62,105 bases of DNA, taken from the NCBI GenBank assembly GCA_017860255.1, contig JAFNAR010000029.1:1-62105 (forward strand), given 5' to 3'. Under the pieces are notes generated by a model, which searched no databases, was not told where the DNA came from, and was given only the letters and a program-made list of their open reading frames with translations. This document shows positions 43,701-53,180 of the stretch, one piece after another. Origin of the DNA: Bacteroidota bacterium. GTDB taxonomy: Bacteria; Bacteroidota; Bacteroidia; Bacteroidales; P3. Both the position numbers and the translations under genes were made by a program. The first letter of the stretch is position 1. Each line of letters starts with the position of its first letter.

Positions 43701-45704
43701 ATTACCGATTCTGTTTATTCTTCTTTTGATAGCTCCTGGACATACAATACTTACAGGACAATTGATTTTTGTGAGGGTGATTTAATTGCACTTGTTGCTA
43801 AACCACAATTCCCTGACAATAATTCTCACTATAATCAATCTTTGAATAGTTGCATTTATTCTTGGAGTTTTGGAGATAGATATTATGATACAATTAACTA
43901 TAATAATATGGCAGGACATATTTGGACTTTACCTAAGGCTTATAAATTGGAATTAAATGTTCTGGATACATCTTTCAGTTATTTGAATGAGGTTGGTTGC
44001 AAGAGTGAAAACGATATAAATACAATTATCAGGATAACTCAAAATCCAATAAAATCTGTTAAAGCTCCTGTTGAAATTTGTTCAGGAACTCCTTTTATGT
44101 TAAATGTTGGTTTTGATACCAATTCCACAATTGTTATTGATTCAATTAAAAGAGTGGAAAAAATGACTGGAATATTTGATTCTCTTGTTTTTATTCCTGA
44201 TGGTCCAAATTGTCCTTCTGTATATTTGGAAACCTCTATTTTCATTGATAATTTCTTTCCTGACAAAACTTTTGATTCTATTAATGATTTAAGAAGTGTT
44301 TGTATTAATATGGAACATTCCTTTGTTGGAGATCTTTCAATTGAACTTTATTGTCCAAATGGGCAAAAAACCATACTAAAACATTTCAATCATATGGGTG
44401 GTTCAGATATGGGAATACCTGGTTATGGTAATTCAGGTTGTGAAATGTCTCCAACAAATCTTCCTGGCACTGGTTGGACTTATTGTTATTCAAATCAATA
44501 CTTAGATTCTGCAAGAGGGGTTATCTCTGGAAATATGCCTTCGCCTATTGATTCTTCCAATACAATCAATCACTCAAAGTATTACCAAACTCCTGTGCAA
44601 AATGCTACAAGTGTTGCTACTGGCTTTGAAACTCCTGATTTGAATGGTTTCAGTACACTTATTGGATGTCCAATGAATGGAGAATGGAAACTGAGAATTT
44701 CTGATTACTGGGGAGCTGATAATGGATTTTTATTCTGGTGGAAATTAGATTTTAAACGAATAAATACTTGGGATTATCAATCAGTTTTAGATAATGTTGT
44801 AGTTGAAGGAGCAAATAATTATAATCTTTCTATTGATACTGTTGTTATTACTCCAATAATTGACTCCTCTGGATTAATTCGTTATGGAGTGAGTGTTATT
44901 GATGATTTTGGCTGCATTTGGGATACTGCTGCATATTTGAATGTTGCTCAAAGTCCAATTGTTAATCTTGGAAGTGACACTTCAAATTGTGAGCCTTTTA
45001 GCCTTTCATTAAATTGTGGAAATCCTGATGCAGTTAGTTATTTGTGGCTTCCTGATGGGGACACTACTCAAAGTATTATTGCTTCCTCTCCTCAAACATT
45101 GGATTCTTCAATTTCATATATTGCACAGGTAACTAACTATAATGGTTCAATTTATTGTACTTCTTCTGATACTATAACTTTATTTGTCAATTCAACTCCA
45201 TTTAGTCCAACAAACCTGAATGTTGAAGAGTTGCACAATTTATTTAAAATTAACTGGCAATCAAATGCTCAAAGCTACGAATTATATAGAAATGATACTT
45301 TAATTACAATAACACAAGAATTAGAATATATTGATTCAAATCTTGTTCATGGTAATACTTATTGTTATAAAATTAAAGCTCTAAATGGTTTTTGTGAAAG
45401 TGATTTATCTAATGAAGCATGTAAAACATTCCTTGATCTTAATTCAATTGAAACCAATAGTTTCAATGCTTACCTCTACCCTAACCCAACCAGCAATAAA
45501 ACAATTCTAAGAGTTGATGGGTTAAATGAAAATGCTCTTGTAAGAATTTATGATATTACTGGAAGATTGATTAAAACATTAGAACTAAATACAGACCAAA
45601 AAGAATTGGAAATAGATGTTCAAAACTTTGCAAAAGGTATTTATAATATTAGAATTTCTAATTCCACAATAAACATTACAAAGAAATTAATTGTTAACAG
45701 ATAA
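40701..45704 (+). CDS. giant T9SS surface protein (adhesin-like)
   Basis: About 1667 aa from MKHLLFS (an ATG at 40689 is alternative). After the signal peptide come two cleaved-adhesin/MAM-like domains (about 22-185 and 275-430; FESYGSGMNVLPSGW, WIDDLEISYIPSC), each followed by a fibronectin type III domain. A middle region has further FN3 and PKD-like units. A proprotein-convertase P domain (about 1175-1355; HSFVGDLSIELYCPNG, GTGWTYCYSN, GEWKLRISDYWG) follows, then an FN3-like unit and the T9SS sorting domain (about 1595-1670; LYPNPTSNKT). No protease domain is evident. Probably a cell-surface binding protein. Confidence 0.85.
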   Translation: MKHLLFSIFLFFLSFGSFSQSTINALPYSQTFESYGSGMNVLPSGWSSIYNSSYSYVGTFDNYYTTSNTLILQSNSTQRCYAISPMFDTSIHINTIRIKFKGCIGNSNSKLSVGVMTNSGDTSTFVQIAEISSEYRLRSEEQEILFNTYSGNGRYIAFRVDNSSYWIDDLEISYIPSCLSPNNITLNSINANSASIAFTPRNNESQWELQFKLSSDTSWANAPSFNISNSPTFTMIGLPSATAFDVRVKAICSVTDSSEWAYSSFFTAIDSLPWADSFDTYGTGFNVFPYKRWSRIPHSTSIACIDYTSYSTPGALNFRSDVMTYNYVTSPKIDGSIPINTIKASFKLRTEYPTNKLIVGVISNPNDTSTFVPIEEITLNEVNTWKDCEVFFNSYNGSGQYIALNSTDNGHNFVYVDDFEIAYLPSCVRPNQLNISNITPTSIDVAWFNDTNADHWEIDYIPYSDSSWENAVRVSNITTSQISLTNISPYTALSLRIRAFCSATDSSEWTYYTHPIHGDNFDFSYGNFIDWKAYTAINNSQDYTRSFTAWTQTIGGTNDMISSNDYLKVNSDTTAFDTHVQALKTIPTGYKNSVRINYDTINNFNAAGKASKLTYDLDVDFSNYLLTLNYAIICRNISYSIFTGPYYSLEVLNLVESNGNLVENGRAVPDSYFDTIGMFAGTGWNFTDEAYPNSFKWKPWAKMNIDLSSKIGQKVRIKIITSKSNSTFIQSYSYFAGKTEGYEEATCYPPLMVNVDTVGSTYANISFNKSLPTDSNWVIQYREIGDSVWNQVYFDTNNYVLNNLSPNANYEAFIQTLCSGSTYSDSSHVFNFSTPTLYIDSTFNNQTAYLCGKYFYDDGREDSNYSNNTNYTFTICPTRKTTDPFSIKRTKVNFEEFSLGQGDVLRAYSGRSINPQNQLSIENTSNFTGNFLENKSLIANLSDTSGCITFNLITDTAITSTGFKAFADCIDRCQRVIADLDTFFTKYDTLGNISNHLIKTITDSVYSSFDSSWTYNTYRTIDFCEGDLIALVAKPQFPDNNSHYNQSLNSCIYSWSFGDRYYDTINYNNMAGHIWTLPKAYKLELNVLDTSFSYLNEVGCKSENDINTIIRITQNPIKSVKAPVEICSGTPFMLNVGFDTNSTIVIDSIKRVEKMTGIFDSLVFIPDGPNCPSVYLETSIFIDNFFPDKTFDSINDLRSVCINMEHSFVGDLSIELYCPNGQKTILKHFNHMGGSDMGIPGYGNSGCEMSPTNLPGTGWTYCYSNQYLDSARGVISGNMPSPIDSSNTINHSKYYQTPVQNATSVATGFETPDLNGFSTLIGCPMNGEWKLRISDYWGADNGFLFWWKLDFKRINTWDYQSVLDNVVVEGANNYNLSIDTVVITPIIDSSGLIRYGVSVIDDFGCIWDTAAYLNVAQSPIVNLGSDTSNCEPFSLSLNCGNPDAVSYLWLPDGDTTQSIIASSPQTLDSSISYIAQVTNYNGSIYCTSSDTITLFVNSTPFSPTNLNVEELHNLFKINWQSNAQSYELYRNDTLITITQELEYIDSNLVHGNTYCYKIKALNGFCESDLSNEACKTFLDLNSIETNSFNAYLYPNPTSNKTILRVDGLNENALVRIYDITGRLIKTLELNTDQKELEIDVQNFAKGIYNIRISNSTINITKKLIVNR

Positions 45705-45718
45705 ATTGATAAGTTGAT

Positions 45719-47695
45719 ATGAAAAAATTATATATAGTTTTATTTGCCCTTGTTTTAGGGATAAGTTTTAATTCAAATGCACAAACATTTTCTGCTGTAA
45801 ACAGTGATGGAGATACTATCTATTATTATATTACTTCTAATAATACTTACAAAGTTTCTGTTACATTTAAGGGTAATACAGTATTTTCATATACAGATGA
45901 ATATACTGGCGATATTACAATTCCAAGTTCAGTCCAATTCAACAATAATATTTATTCTGTTACTGCAATAGCTATTAATGCATTTTATGATAATTCTAAC
46001 ATAACTTCTATCAATCTTCCATCCACTATTACATCTATTGGAGCTTATTCTTTTAGAGATTGTTCTGGACTTACTTCAATTACAATTCCTGAAAATGTTA
46101 CTCAAATTCTTAGCAATGCATTTCTAAATTGTACTGGTCTTACTTCAATAAACATTCCTTCATCTGTAAATAATATAGCAATGTCTTCTTTTTCTAATTG
46201 TACAAATGTAGATACTATTATTATGAACAGAGTAATACCTCCAACTTGTGCAAGTAATGCATTCCAAAATATTCCAAATACTGTTACTGTTATTCTTCCA
46301 TGTTCATCATATATTAGATATAGAAGTGCTGCCTGTTTTAACAATTTCACCAATTTGCAAGAATTAGATACATGCTTTTATACAATTAATGTTGAATCAT
46401 GTGACACAACATTAGGCACAGTTACTGGCTCAGGAACATATACTTATGACACCATAACAATTACTGCAACTCCTCTTAATAATTATGAATTTATTAGTTG
46501 GCAAGACGGTGATACAAATTCGATAAGAACAATTATTGTATCAAAAGACAGTACCTTTACAGCAACTTTTAAAGAAGTTGTTTACAATATTATTATCGAC
46601 ACTAACTGTCAAAATCATTCGTATTTCTTTTATGGAAATTATTTGGAAACAGCAGGAACATATTATCGCACATATTCACTTTCTCCAACAAAAGACAGCG
46701 TTATAGTTCTTCATTTAAGTTTTAATCCAACTTATTCTATTGATATTTACGACACAATTTGCGATGGAGAAACTTATACTCAAAATGGATTTAATACAAA
46801 TACATCTGGACTAAATATTCTATTCCTTCAAACCACAAAAGGTTGCGATAGTTTAATTAATTTATACCTTACAATTAATCCAACTAAAACATTTAACTTT
46901 AATGACACAACTTGCCAGGGTCGAACTTATACTTTATATGGTTTTAATGTTGACACAGCAGGATTACATACATTAAATCTTCAAACATATAAAGGATGTG
47001 ACAGTACTGTTAATCTTACTCTATTTATGCATCCGTCATATAGTGCTGATATTTATGGCGAAGTATGTGAAGGTAAGTTCTATTATCAAAATGGTTTCTT
47101 TGAACATATGCCAGGCATTCATACACGTTATCTTCAAACAACAAAGGGTTGTGACAGTTTAATAAATCTTCATTTAACAGTTATACAAACTCCTGCTCCA
47201 ACCAATCTTACTTTAAATAATATTGCAAACTATATTGAGCTAAACTGGGAAGGAGAACAAGAAAACTATGTAATTTACAGAGATAATGATTCTTTGGCGA
47301 TGACTACAACAATAACATATCAGGACAGTAATGTTGTTGAAGGTGTAAATTATTGTTATAAGATTAAAGCTATAAACGAAAATTGCGAAAGTGTTTTCTC
47401 TAATGAAGAATGTAAAACTTTCCTTGACATTAATACAATTGAAACTAATAATTTTAATGTTTACCTCTACCCTAACCCAACCAGCAATAAAACAATTCTA
47501 AGAGTTGAAGGGTTAAAAGAAAATGCATTAGTAAGAATATATGATATAACTGGAAGATTGATTCAAACATTAGAAATAAATACAGACCAGAAAGAATTGG
47601 AAATAGATGTTGAAAACTTTGCAAAAGGTGTTTATAATATTAGAATAACTAATTCAACCACAAACATAACTAAGAAATTAGTTGTTAATAGATAA
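45719..47695 (+). CDS. T9SS surface protein with leucine-rich repeats
   Basis: Encodes 658 aa: signal peptide (to SNAQ, about 22) and BspA-like LRR_5 repeats (about 75-200; SINLPSTITSIGAYSFRDCSGL). An InlB-B-type repeat (about 220-290; FISWQDGD, DSTFTATF) is followed by three roughly 68-residue repeats, each with Q/Y-NGF and an LQTTKGCDSLINL motif. An FN3-like unit and the sorting domain end it. The start lies 14 nt after the previous gene. The last 90 codons are nearly identical to those of the upstream gene. Likely surface adhesion. Confidence 0.85.
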   Translation: MKKLYIVLFALVLGISFNSNAQTFSAVNSDGDTIYYYITSNNTYKVSVTFKGNTVFSYTDEYTGDITIPSSVQFNNNIYSVTAIAINAFYDNSNITSINLPSTITSIGAYSFRDCSGLTSITIPENVTQILSNAFLNCTGLTSINIPSSVNNIAMSSFSNCTNVDTIIMNRVIPPTCASNAFQNIPNTVTVILPCSSYIRYRSAACFNNFTNLQELDTCFYTINVESCDTTLGTVTGSGTYTYDTITITATPLNNYEFISWQDGDTNSIRTIIVSKDSTFTATFKEVVYNIIIDTNCQNHSYFFYGNYLETAGTYYRTYSLSPTKDSVIVLHLSFNPTYSIDIYDTICDGETYTQNGFNTNTSGLNILFLQTTKGCDSLINLYLTINPTKTFNFNDTTCQGRTYTLYGFNVDTAGLHTLNLQTYKGCDSTVNLTLFMHPSYSADIYGEVCEGKFYYQNGFFEHMPGIHTRYLQTTKGCDSLINLHLTVIQTPAPTNLTLNNIANYIELNWEGEQENYVIYRDNDSLAMTTTITYQDSNVVEGVNYCYKIKAINENCESVFSNEECKTFLDINTIETNNFNVYLYPNPTSNKTILRVEGLKENALVRIYDITGRLIQTLEINTDQKELEIDVENFAKGVYNIRITNSTTNITKKLVVNR

Positions 47696-47772
47696 GATTG
47701 GTAATAAAGAATAAAAAAAAGTACTAAAAGAGGCTAAGAAAGCTGAGAAACAAGCTAAAAAAGAAATTAAGG

Positions 47773-47799
47773 AAGCATCTTTTTAGATGCTTTTTTTTT
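47773..47799 (+). terminator. terminator after the T9SS gene pair
   Basis: AAGCATCT (47773-47780) / AGATGCTT (47785-47792) with a TTTT loop and a T9 run. Confidence 0.8.
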
Positions 47800-47841
47800 G
47801 TAAAAACATATTAAATAATTATGAATTTTCTATTTGTTATT

Positions 47842-47870
47842 TTGTAGATTAATTTTAATTCGTAATTTTG
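47842..47870 (+). promoter_or_regulatory. promoter of the arsenite pump gene
   Basis: TTG (47842-47844) and TAATTTTG (47863-47870), spacer 18 nt. Confidence 0.5.
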
Positions 47871-47951
47871 CGAACAACAAACAAATGTTTTTTAAGAATA
47901 AGAATTAAATCAATATAAACAATAAATTTGTGGAAGAAAATCTATAATATT

Positions 47952-49025
47952 ATGAGTGCAAATAATTGTAATCCAACAATAGAAAGAAAGAAATTAGGAT
48001 TTTTAGATAAATATTTAACTCTTTGGATATTCTTAGCAATGGCCATAGGAGTTAGTTTGGGTTATTTCTTCCCAAGTATTTCAGATAATATAAATCTTAT
48101 GTCAAAAGGAACAACAAATATTCCTCTTGCCATTGGATTAATTCTAATGATGTATCCTCCTCTTGCTAAGGTTAGATATAACCAAATGAGAAAGGTTTTC
48201 AGCAATAGAAAAGTATTAAGTGTATCTCTTATTCTTAATTGGATAATTGGTCCAATACTTATGTTTATTCTTGGTATAATTTTTTTAAGAGATAAACCAG
48301 AATATCTTATTGGATTAATTCTTATTGGTTCTGCAAGATGTATTGCTATGGTTATTGTTTGGAATGAATTGGCAGGTGGTAGTAGAGAATATGCTGCTGG
48401 ATTAGTTGCACTGAACAGTATTTTTCAAGTATTGTTTTATAGTGCCATTGTCTACTTTTTTGTTTCAATACTTCTACCTTTGTTTGGAGTTGATAGTTTG
48501 GATTTGAATATTGGAATGGGACAAATTGCTAAAAGCGTTGGAATTTATTTAGGTATTCCTTTTGCCATGGGTATTATAAGTCAGCTGGTTTTAGTAAAAT
48601 CATTTGGAAAGGATTGGTTTTGGAATAAGTTTATACCATTTATTTCTCCTATAACATTAATAGCTTTACTATTTACAATAATTTTAATGTTTAGTCTTAA
48701 AGGTCAATTAATTGTTCAAATTCCTTTTGATGTAATTAGAATAGCAATACCTTTACTTATTTACTTTACTTTAATGTTTTTAATCAGTTTCTTTTTAGGA
48801 AAAAAAATGGGTGCAAATTATCAGCAAGATGCAGCCATAAGCTTTACATCTGCTGGTAATAATTTCGAATTAGCAATTGCAGTTGCAATTGGAGTTTTTG
48901 GAATAAACAGTGGACAAGCTTTCACTAGTGTTATTGGACCTTTGGTGGAAGTTCCTGCACTTATAGCATTAGTAAACTTATCGCTTTGGATTAAAAAGAA
49001 ATACTTTCAGAAAAGCATAAACTAA
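47952..49025 (+). CDS. ACR3-family arsenite efflux transporter
   Basis: 357 aa from MSANNC; an in-frame TTG 24 nt upstream is unlikely. Ten membrane helices with the ACR3 hallmarks: [24 protein letters not shown] with the essential cysteine (Cys130), and [14 protein letters not shown]. It expels arsenite (or antimonite) using the proton gradient. No arsR or arsC is adjacent, and no operator is visible in the 255-nt region upstream. Confidence 0.93.
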   Translation: MSANNCNPTIERKKLGFLDKYLTLWIFLAMAIGVSLGYFFPSISDNINLMSKGTTNIPLAIGLILMMYPPLAKVRYNQMRKVFSNRKVLSVSLILNWIIGPILMFILGIIFLRDKPEYLIGLILIGSARCIAMVIVWNELAGGSREYAAGLVALNSIFQVLFYSAIVYFFVSILLPLFGVDSLDLNIGMGQIAKSVGIYLGIPFAMGIISQLVLVKSFGKDWFWNKFIPFISPITLIALLFTIILMFSLKGQLIVQIPFDVIRIAIPLLIYFTLMFLISFFLGKKMGANYQQDAAISFTSAGNNFELAIAVAIGVFGINSGQAFTSVIGPLVEVPALIALVNLSLWIKKKYFQKSIN

Positions 49026-49072
49026 GAAATACCTTTAACAAATTTCTTTCACCCTGAACACTAAACTTTTCA

Positions 49073-50317
49073 CTACCTAACAACGACTACCTTTTCAACC
49101 AAATTTTCAATTTTTAAAAAATAAATACCTTGATTAAAGTTTTGGGTTGGAATTTGATATTGATTAGGACTGTTTTTATGATTTGATAGTTTTCCTTCTT
49201 TAACTATCTCACCCATTTGATTTATTATTTGAAAACTTTGATTTTCTCTACTTGGGTTGTAAAACGAAAATAGAATATTATCTTTTACTGGATTGGATTT
49301 TAGTTTTAGATATGATGGGGTTTGGAGAGAAATTTCATTTGTTGATACTGGGTAATATTGATTGGTTGTTGATGCCAAATATGTTATTAAAAAACCTAAT
49401 TGGGCAATCTTTTTCAAATAGTTATAGTTGAGAGTTGAAGAAAGGTCGTTGGAAGTATGATAGAAAGGATGTAAATATGCTTCTTGAAGGAAAATTGTTC
49501 TTCTTCCCCAACTGTAATAAGACCAAGAATCAGAATGTTGGTTATGTTCTGTTGTTTTTATTGGGTTTAAAGATGTGTAGTTAAGGGCAGTTTGTTCACA
49601 AAAATCAGTAAATTCTTGCGAATTATCATAATAGACTAATCTTACAGAATCAGCATTTATAGTATCTGGATTATAACCTATCATATCCATATTCAACATT
49701 GCAGCGATATGTTCATTATATCTATAATGAGATTCTTGAATTGCATAATTACTTCCATGCAATCCCAACTCTTCGGCAGCATAAAGTTCAATACGAAGAG
49801 TTTTTATTGGCTGTATATTATATTTCTGGAATAATCTTGCCATCTCTAATATTGCAGCAACAGAAGAAGCATTATCATCGGCTCCTGGTGAATTATTGAA
49901 ATAGGTTAAAGTATCAAATGAAGCATAGCAATCGTAATGAGAACCAACTACAAAAAATGTATCTGGATTAATAGTTCCTATTTTATCAGCAACAACATTA
50001 TATTGCCAACCATTATTGATAATTCCAGAATAGTAGGGATATTCGAAATTCTCCATATAGAAACTGTCAATTTTTGCATCCCAGCCATAGGCTTGTAACC
50101 TGTTTTTAAGATAATTGGATATTTCCACCCTATTTGGATTGAAAGCATATCTTGAACCAAAATTTTGGAGTTGCTCAACATTATACTTTAATGAATCGGA
50201 GTTAATTTCTTGATTGAAATCAATTAATTCATTATTTAACTGAGAGAATGAATTAATTGGTAAAAGAATAATTAATAAAACATACCAATATCTAAACATA
50301 TTACTTTTTCTTTTCAT
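49073..50317 (-). CDS. M28-family metallopeptidase with T9SS sorting domain
   Basis: Encodes 414 aa. Signal peptide (about 7-26), M28 catalytic domain (about 40-310) with both zinc sites: His127 (SHYDC), Asp147 (GADDNASS), Glu182/Glu183 (AAEELG), Asp211 (NMDMIG) and His287 (FYHTSND). The last 80 residues are a T9SS sorting domain (SNPVKDNILF, KIENLVEKVVVVR). Probably an aminopeptidase secreted to the cell surface. It follows the S46 peptidase gene, giving a peptide-degrading neighbourhood. Confidence 0.88.
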   Translation of the reverse strand: MKRKSNMFRYWYVLLIILLPINSFSQLNNELIDFNQEINSDSLKYNVEQLQNFGSRYAFNPNRVEISNYLKNRLQAYGWDAKIDSFYMENFEYPYYSGIINNGWQYNVVADKIGTINPDTFFVVGSHYDCYASFDTLTYFNNSPGADDNASSVAAILEMARLFQKYNIQPIKTLRIELYAAEELGLHGSNYAIQESHYRYNEHIAAMLNMDMIGYNPDTINADSVRLVYYDNSQEFTDFCEQTALNYTSLNPIKTTEHNQHSDSWSYYSWGRRTIFLQEAYLHPFYHTSNDLSSTLNYNYLKKIAQLGFLITYLASTTNQYYPVSTNEISLQTPSYLKLKSNPVKDNILFSFYNPSRENQSFQIINQMGEIVKEGKLSNHKNSPNQYQIPTQNFNQGIYFLKIENLVEKVVVVR

Positions 50318-50329
50318 TTGGTTTTTGGT

Positions 50330-50395
50330 TTTAAAGAATTTAAGGAGCTTAAAGACCTTAATTTAATAACGCCTTTAAACTCCTTAACCTCATCA
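50330..50395. repeat. degenerate 9-nt tandem repeat
   Basis: Units such as AATTTAAGG, AGCTTAAAG and ACCTTAATT follow one another with a 9-nt step between the two peptidase genes, resembling the array near 25993-26043. Confidence 0.4.
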
Positions 50396-50424
50396 TAATT
50401 TTGTGTAAAAAAACAGAAAATTTG

Positions 50425-52575
50425 TTATTTCACAATCTTCATTTCTTTAATCAAATTTTGTGCTCCTGCAAATTTATCTATTATAAATAACACATAACGA
50501 ATATCAACATTAATACATCTTTGTAGTTCTGGGTTGAAAGCAATATTTCCACTCATTGCTTCCCAGTTTCCATCAAATGCAATACCTATCAATTCTCCCT
50601 TTGAATTCATTACTGGTGAACCTGAGTTACCTCCTGTTATGTCATTATTGGTAATAAAAGCAACTGGAACGGTTCCATTAACTCCATATTGACCATAATC
50701 TTTGGTACGATAAAGTTCTTTTAGTTTTTCAGGCACAGTGAATTCCCAGCTTGTGGTATCTTCTTTTGCTATAATTCCTTCAAGAGTTGTAAAGTTGTTG
50801 TAAGTGATTCCATCTTTTGGCTTGTAATCTTTAACTTGTCCGTAAGTGTAACGAATTGTAGAATTAGCATTTGGTGCAAAATGTTTTGGACTTTCCATTT
50901 CCATAACCCCTTTTACAAATAGTCTATTTGCTTTATTTAAATCAGCATATGATTTTTGAGCTTCTGACAAACGTTTGGTTGCATTATCACTAAACATTCT
51001 GAAAAGTTGAAACACTGGATCTTTTGCTATTTGTTCAGATGTTGGATTTGCTAAAAGTTTTTCAACTTTCTCAGGAGTAACCAATTGTGATTTGTTGAAA
51101 ATATCATTTGCTAATTTAGCAAAATCGTAACGATATTTGAAAGCAAGGTCAAGGAAATCTTCACTTTGTTGAACCATTGGAACATTTTTGAAAAATACTT
51201 CCATTCCTGCTGCAAGAAGTTTTTCTTCTGTTGAATAGTTAAAATCTTTAAAAATTCCATCAATACCTTCTTTTGCTTTTGCAATCATTTGTTTTGCATT
51301 ATCAGAAATTCCATTGTTTCTAAGTTCTATTTCCAATCCTACCAATTGACGAGCAACTGAAACTGCTGAATTTCCTCTTAGAATGGCTTCATTGGTGTAA
51401 ATTCTCAAATAATCATATTGGTTAGTTGTTGCCATTGAGTTTTCAAGGTCTTTCAAAACTGTTGAGTATTCTGCTTTTCTTTCAGGTGTTTTTTCAATCC
51501 AGCTTGCAAATCTGTCTTCAATATCTTTTTTGGTTTGATAAACATTTAAGTCATTTAAACATTGTGTTTGACCAATATAGAATTTCCAGTAGTTAGATAG
51601 TTGAGCAAATTTGCTTGCATATTGAATTCTAACTTTTGCATCTTTACTCATATCTTTATCCATAACTTCACGAATTGCAGTCCTTGCAGTAACTACTGAT
51701 GGATTGTAAACATCAATTGCTTGTTTTACTCCATAGCTTGTTAGGAAACGATCAGTTGAGCCAGGGTAACCAATAATCATTGCAAAATCATTATTCTTTA
51801 CTCCTTTTAGAGATATTGGAAGAGAATGTTTTGGTTTAAGTGGAATATTATCTTTTGAAAATTCAGCTGGTTTTCCATCTTTTGAAGAATAAACTCTGAA
51901 CATTGAGAAATCTCCTGTATGACGAGGCCACATCCAGTTGTCAGTGTCTGAACCGAACTTACCTATTGATGAAGGTGGTGCTCCAACCATACGAACATCT
52001 TTATAAACTTCATAAACAAAAAGAATGTACTGGTTACCATCAAACATTGTTGCAACTTGTGCTGTATAACCAGTTCCTTTTTCTGCTTCTTCTCTAATTT
52101 TTTTGATATTATCTCTAATTAAGTTGTTACGATTTTCTTCTTTTGTTTCTTTTGTAACATTTTGTAAAACCTTTGAAGTAACATCCTCCATTCTAATAAA
52201 GAACTTTGCTGTTAAACCTGGACAAGGTAGTTCCTCTTGTTTTGAGTATGCCCAAAATCCATTCATTAAATAATCGTGTTCAACAGTTGAATGTCTTTGA
52301 ATTTCAGGGTAGCCACAATGATGATTAGTTAAAAGAAGTCCTTCATCTGAAATAATTTCACCAGTGCAACCTCTTCCAAATTGAACAATGGCATCTTTAA
52401 GTGAAGCTTGATTGATGTCATAAATTTGTTTTGGAGTAAGTTTAAGCCCCTTAGCTTTCATATCTTTGTATGTTTGCTTGTCTAAAAACATTAGAAGCCA
52501 CATACCCTCATCAGCTTTTGCAAGTGGTGCAAAAGCAAATAATCCTATCAAAAGGAATAGAATAGTTTTTTTCAT
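50425..52575 (-). CDS. S46-family dipeptidyl peptidase (DPP7-like)
   Basis: Encodes 716 aa with a signal peptide (about 1-21). Chymotrypsin-like halves flank a helical domain. The catalytic His lies in TNHHCGY (His85/86) and the serine in GGNSGSPV (Ser651); RHTGDFSMFR is another family motif. Gly669, 18 residues after the serine (AFDGNWE), is the S1 position that is Gly in DPP7 and Arg in DPP11, so preference for hydrophobic P1 residues is predicted. It releases dipeptides in the periplasm for uptake. A full-length, intact enzyme. Confidence 0.93.
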   Translation of the reverse strand: MKKTILFLLIGLFAFAPLAKADEGMWLLMFLDKQTYKDMKAKGLKLTPKQIYDINQASLKDAIVQFGRGCTGEIISDEGLLLTNHHCGYPEIQRHSTVEHDYLMNGFWAYSKQEELPCPGLTAKFFIRMEDVTSKVLQNVTKETKEENRNNLIRDNIKKIREEAEKGTGYTAQVATMFDGNQYILFVYEVYKDVRMVGAPPSSIGKFGSDTDNWMWPRHTGDFSMFRVYSSKDGKPAEFSKDNIPLKPKHSLPISLKGVKNNDFAMIIGYPGSTDRFLTSYGVKQAIDVYNPSVVTARTAIREVMDKDMSKDAKVRIQYASKFAQLSNYWKFYIGQTQCLNDLNVYQTKKDIEDRFASWIEKTPERKAEYSTVLKDLENSMATTNQYDYLRIYTNEAILRGNSAVSVARQLVGLEIELRNNGISDNAKQMIAKAKEGIDGIFKDFNYSTEEKLLAAGMEVFFKNVPMVQQSEDFLDLAFKYRYDFAKLANDIFNKSQLVTPEKVEKLLANPTSEQIAKDPVFQLFRMFSDNATKRLSEAQKSYADLNKANRLFVKGVMEMESPKHFAPNANSTIRYTYGQVKDYKPKDGITYNNFTTLEGIIAKEDTTSWEFTVPEKLKELYRTKDYGQYGVNGTVPVAFITNNDITGGNSGSPVMNSKGELIGIAFDGNWEAMSGNIAFNPELQRCINVDIRYVLFIIDKFAGAQNLIKEMKIVK

Positions 52576-52697
52576 GTTAATTTATTATTTTATTTAGTAA
52601 TTATTTTCTTCTGAATTCATTGTTTTAAATCCTTATTTCATTTTTTTCTTCCTTGATAAGAGAATATTTATATGAAATAAATTTATGACACAAAAAT

Positions 52698-53177
52698 CTA
52701 CTTAATCTTTCTATTTATATAATTTTTATATTCATATACTTTCTTTTCATAATTATCATCTTCAAAAAGTTCAGAAGATATTATGAAATCGGCAGTTGAT
52801 CTGTTTGATGCTGTTGGGATATTGTACATTACTGCAATTCTTAAAAGAGCTTTCACATCAACATCGTGTGGTTGTTGAGACATTGGATCCCAAAAGAAAA
52901 ACAATAAATCAATCTTATTTTCACAAATCATAGCGCCCACTTGTTGGTCCCCTCCAAGAGGTCCAGATTTAAGTTTGCTTACAGTTATATATTCTCTTGA
53001 ATTTGCAGGGACTCCTTTATTTATTTCATCTTCAACCATTTTTCCAGTGGTTCCTGTGCTTACAATATTATGTTTTGAAAGTTTCTTTTTATTGAAAGCT
53101 ACCCATTCGGCCAAATCAACCTTACAATTATCATGAGCAACAAGTGCAATTGTGTATTTATTCTTTTTTTCTTTCAT
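52698..53177 (-). CDS. mgsA: methylglyoxal synthase
   Basis: Encodes 159 aa. Converts dihydroxyacetone phosphate to methylglyoxal, a bypass of lower glycolysis. Conserved segments are ALVAHDNCK, STGTTGKMV (phosphate binding) and SGPLGGDQQVGA with the catalytic aspartate, plus FFWDPMSQQPHDVDVKALLR. Length is normal. It starts 3 nt after the TamB-like gene, which precedes it in the same direction. Confidence 0.95.
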   Translation of the reverse strand: MKEKKNKYTIALVAHDNCKVDLAEWVAFNKKKLSKHNIVSTGTTGKMVEDEINKGVPANSREYITVSKLKSGPLGGDQQVGAMICENKIDLLFFFWDPMSQQPHDVDVKALLRIAVMYNIPTASNRSTADFIISSELFEDDNYEKKVYEYKNYINRKIK

Positions 53178-53180
53178 TGT

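Noticed and set aside
47705..47792. Short Ala/Lys/Glu-rich frame before the terminator
   Set aside because: About 22 codons in frame to the stop at the hairpin with no start; at most a remnant of a coiled-coil gene.
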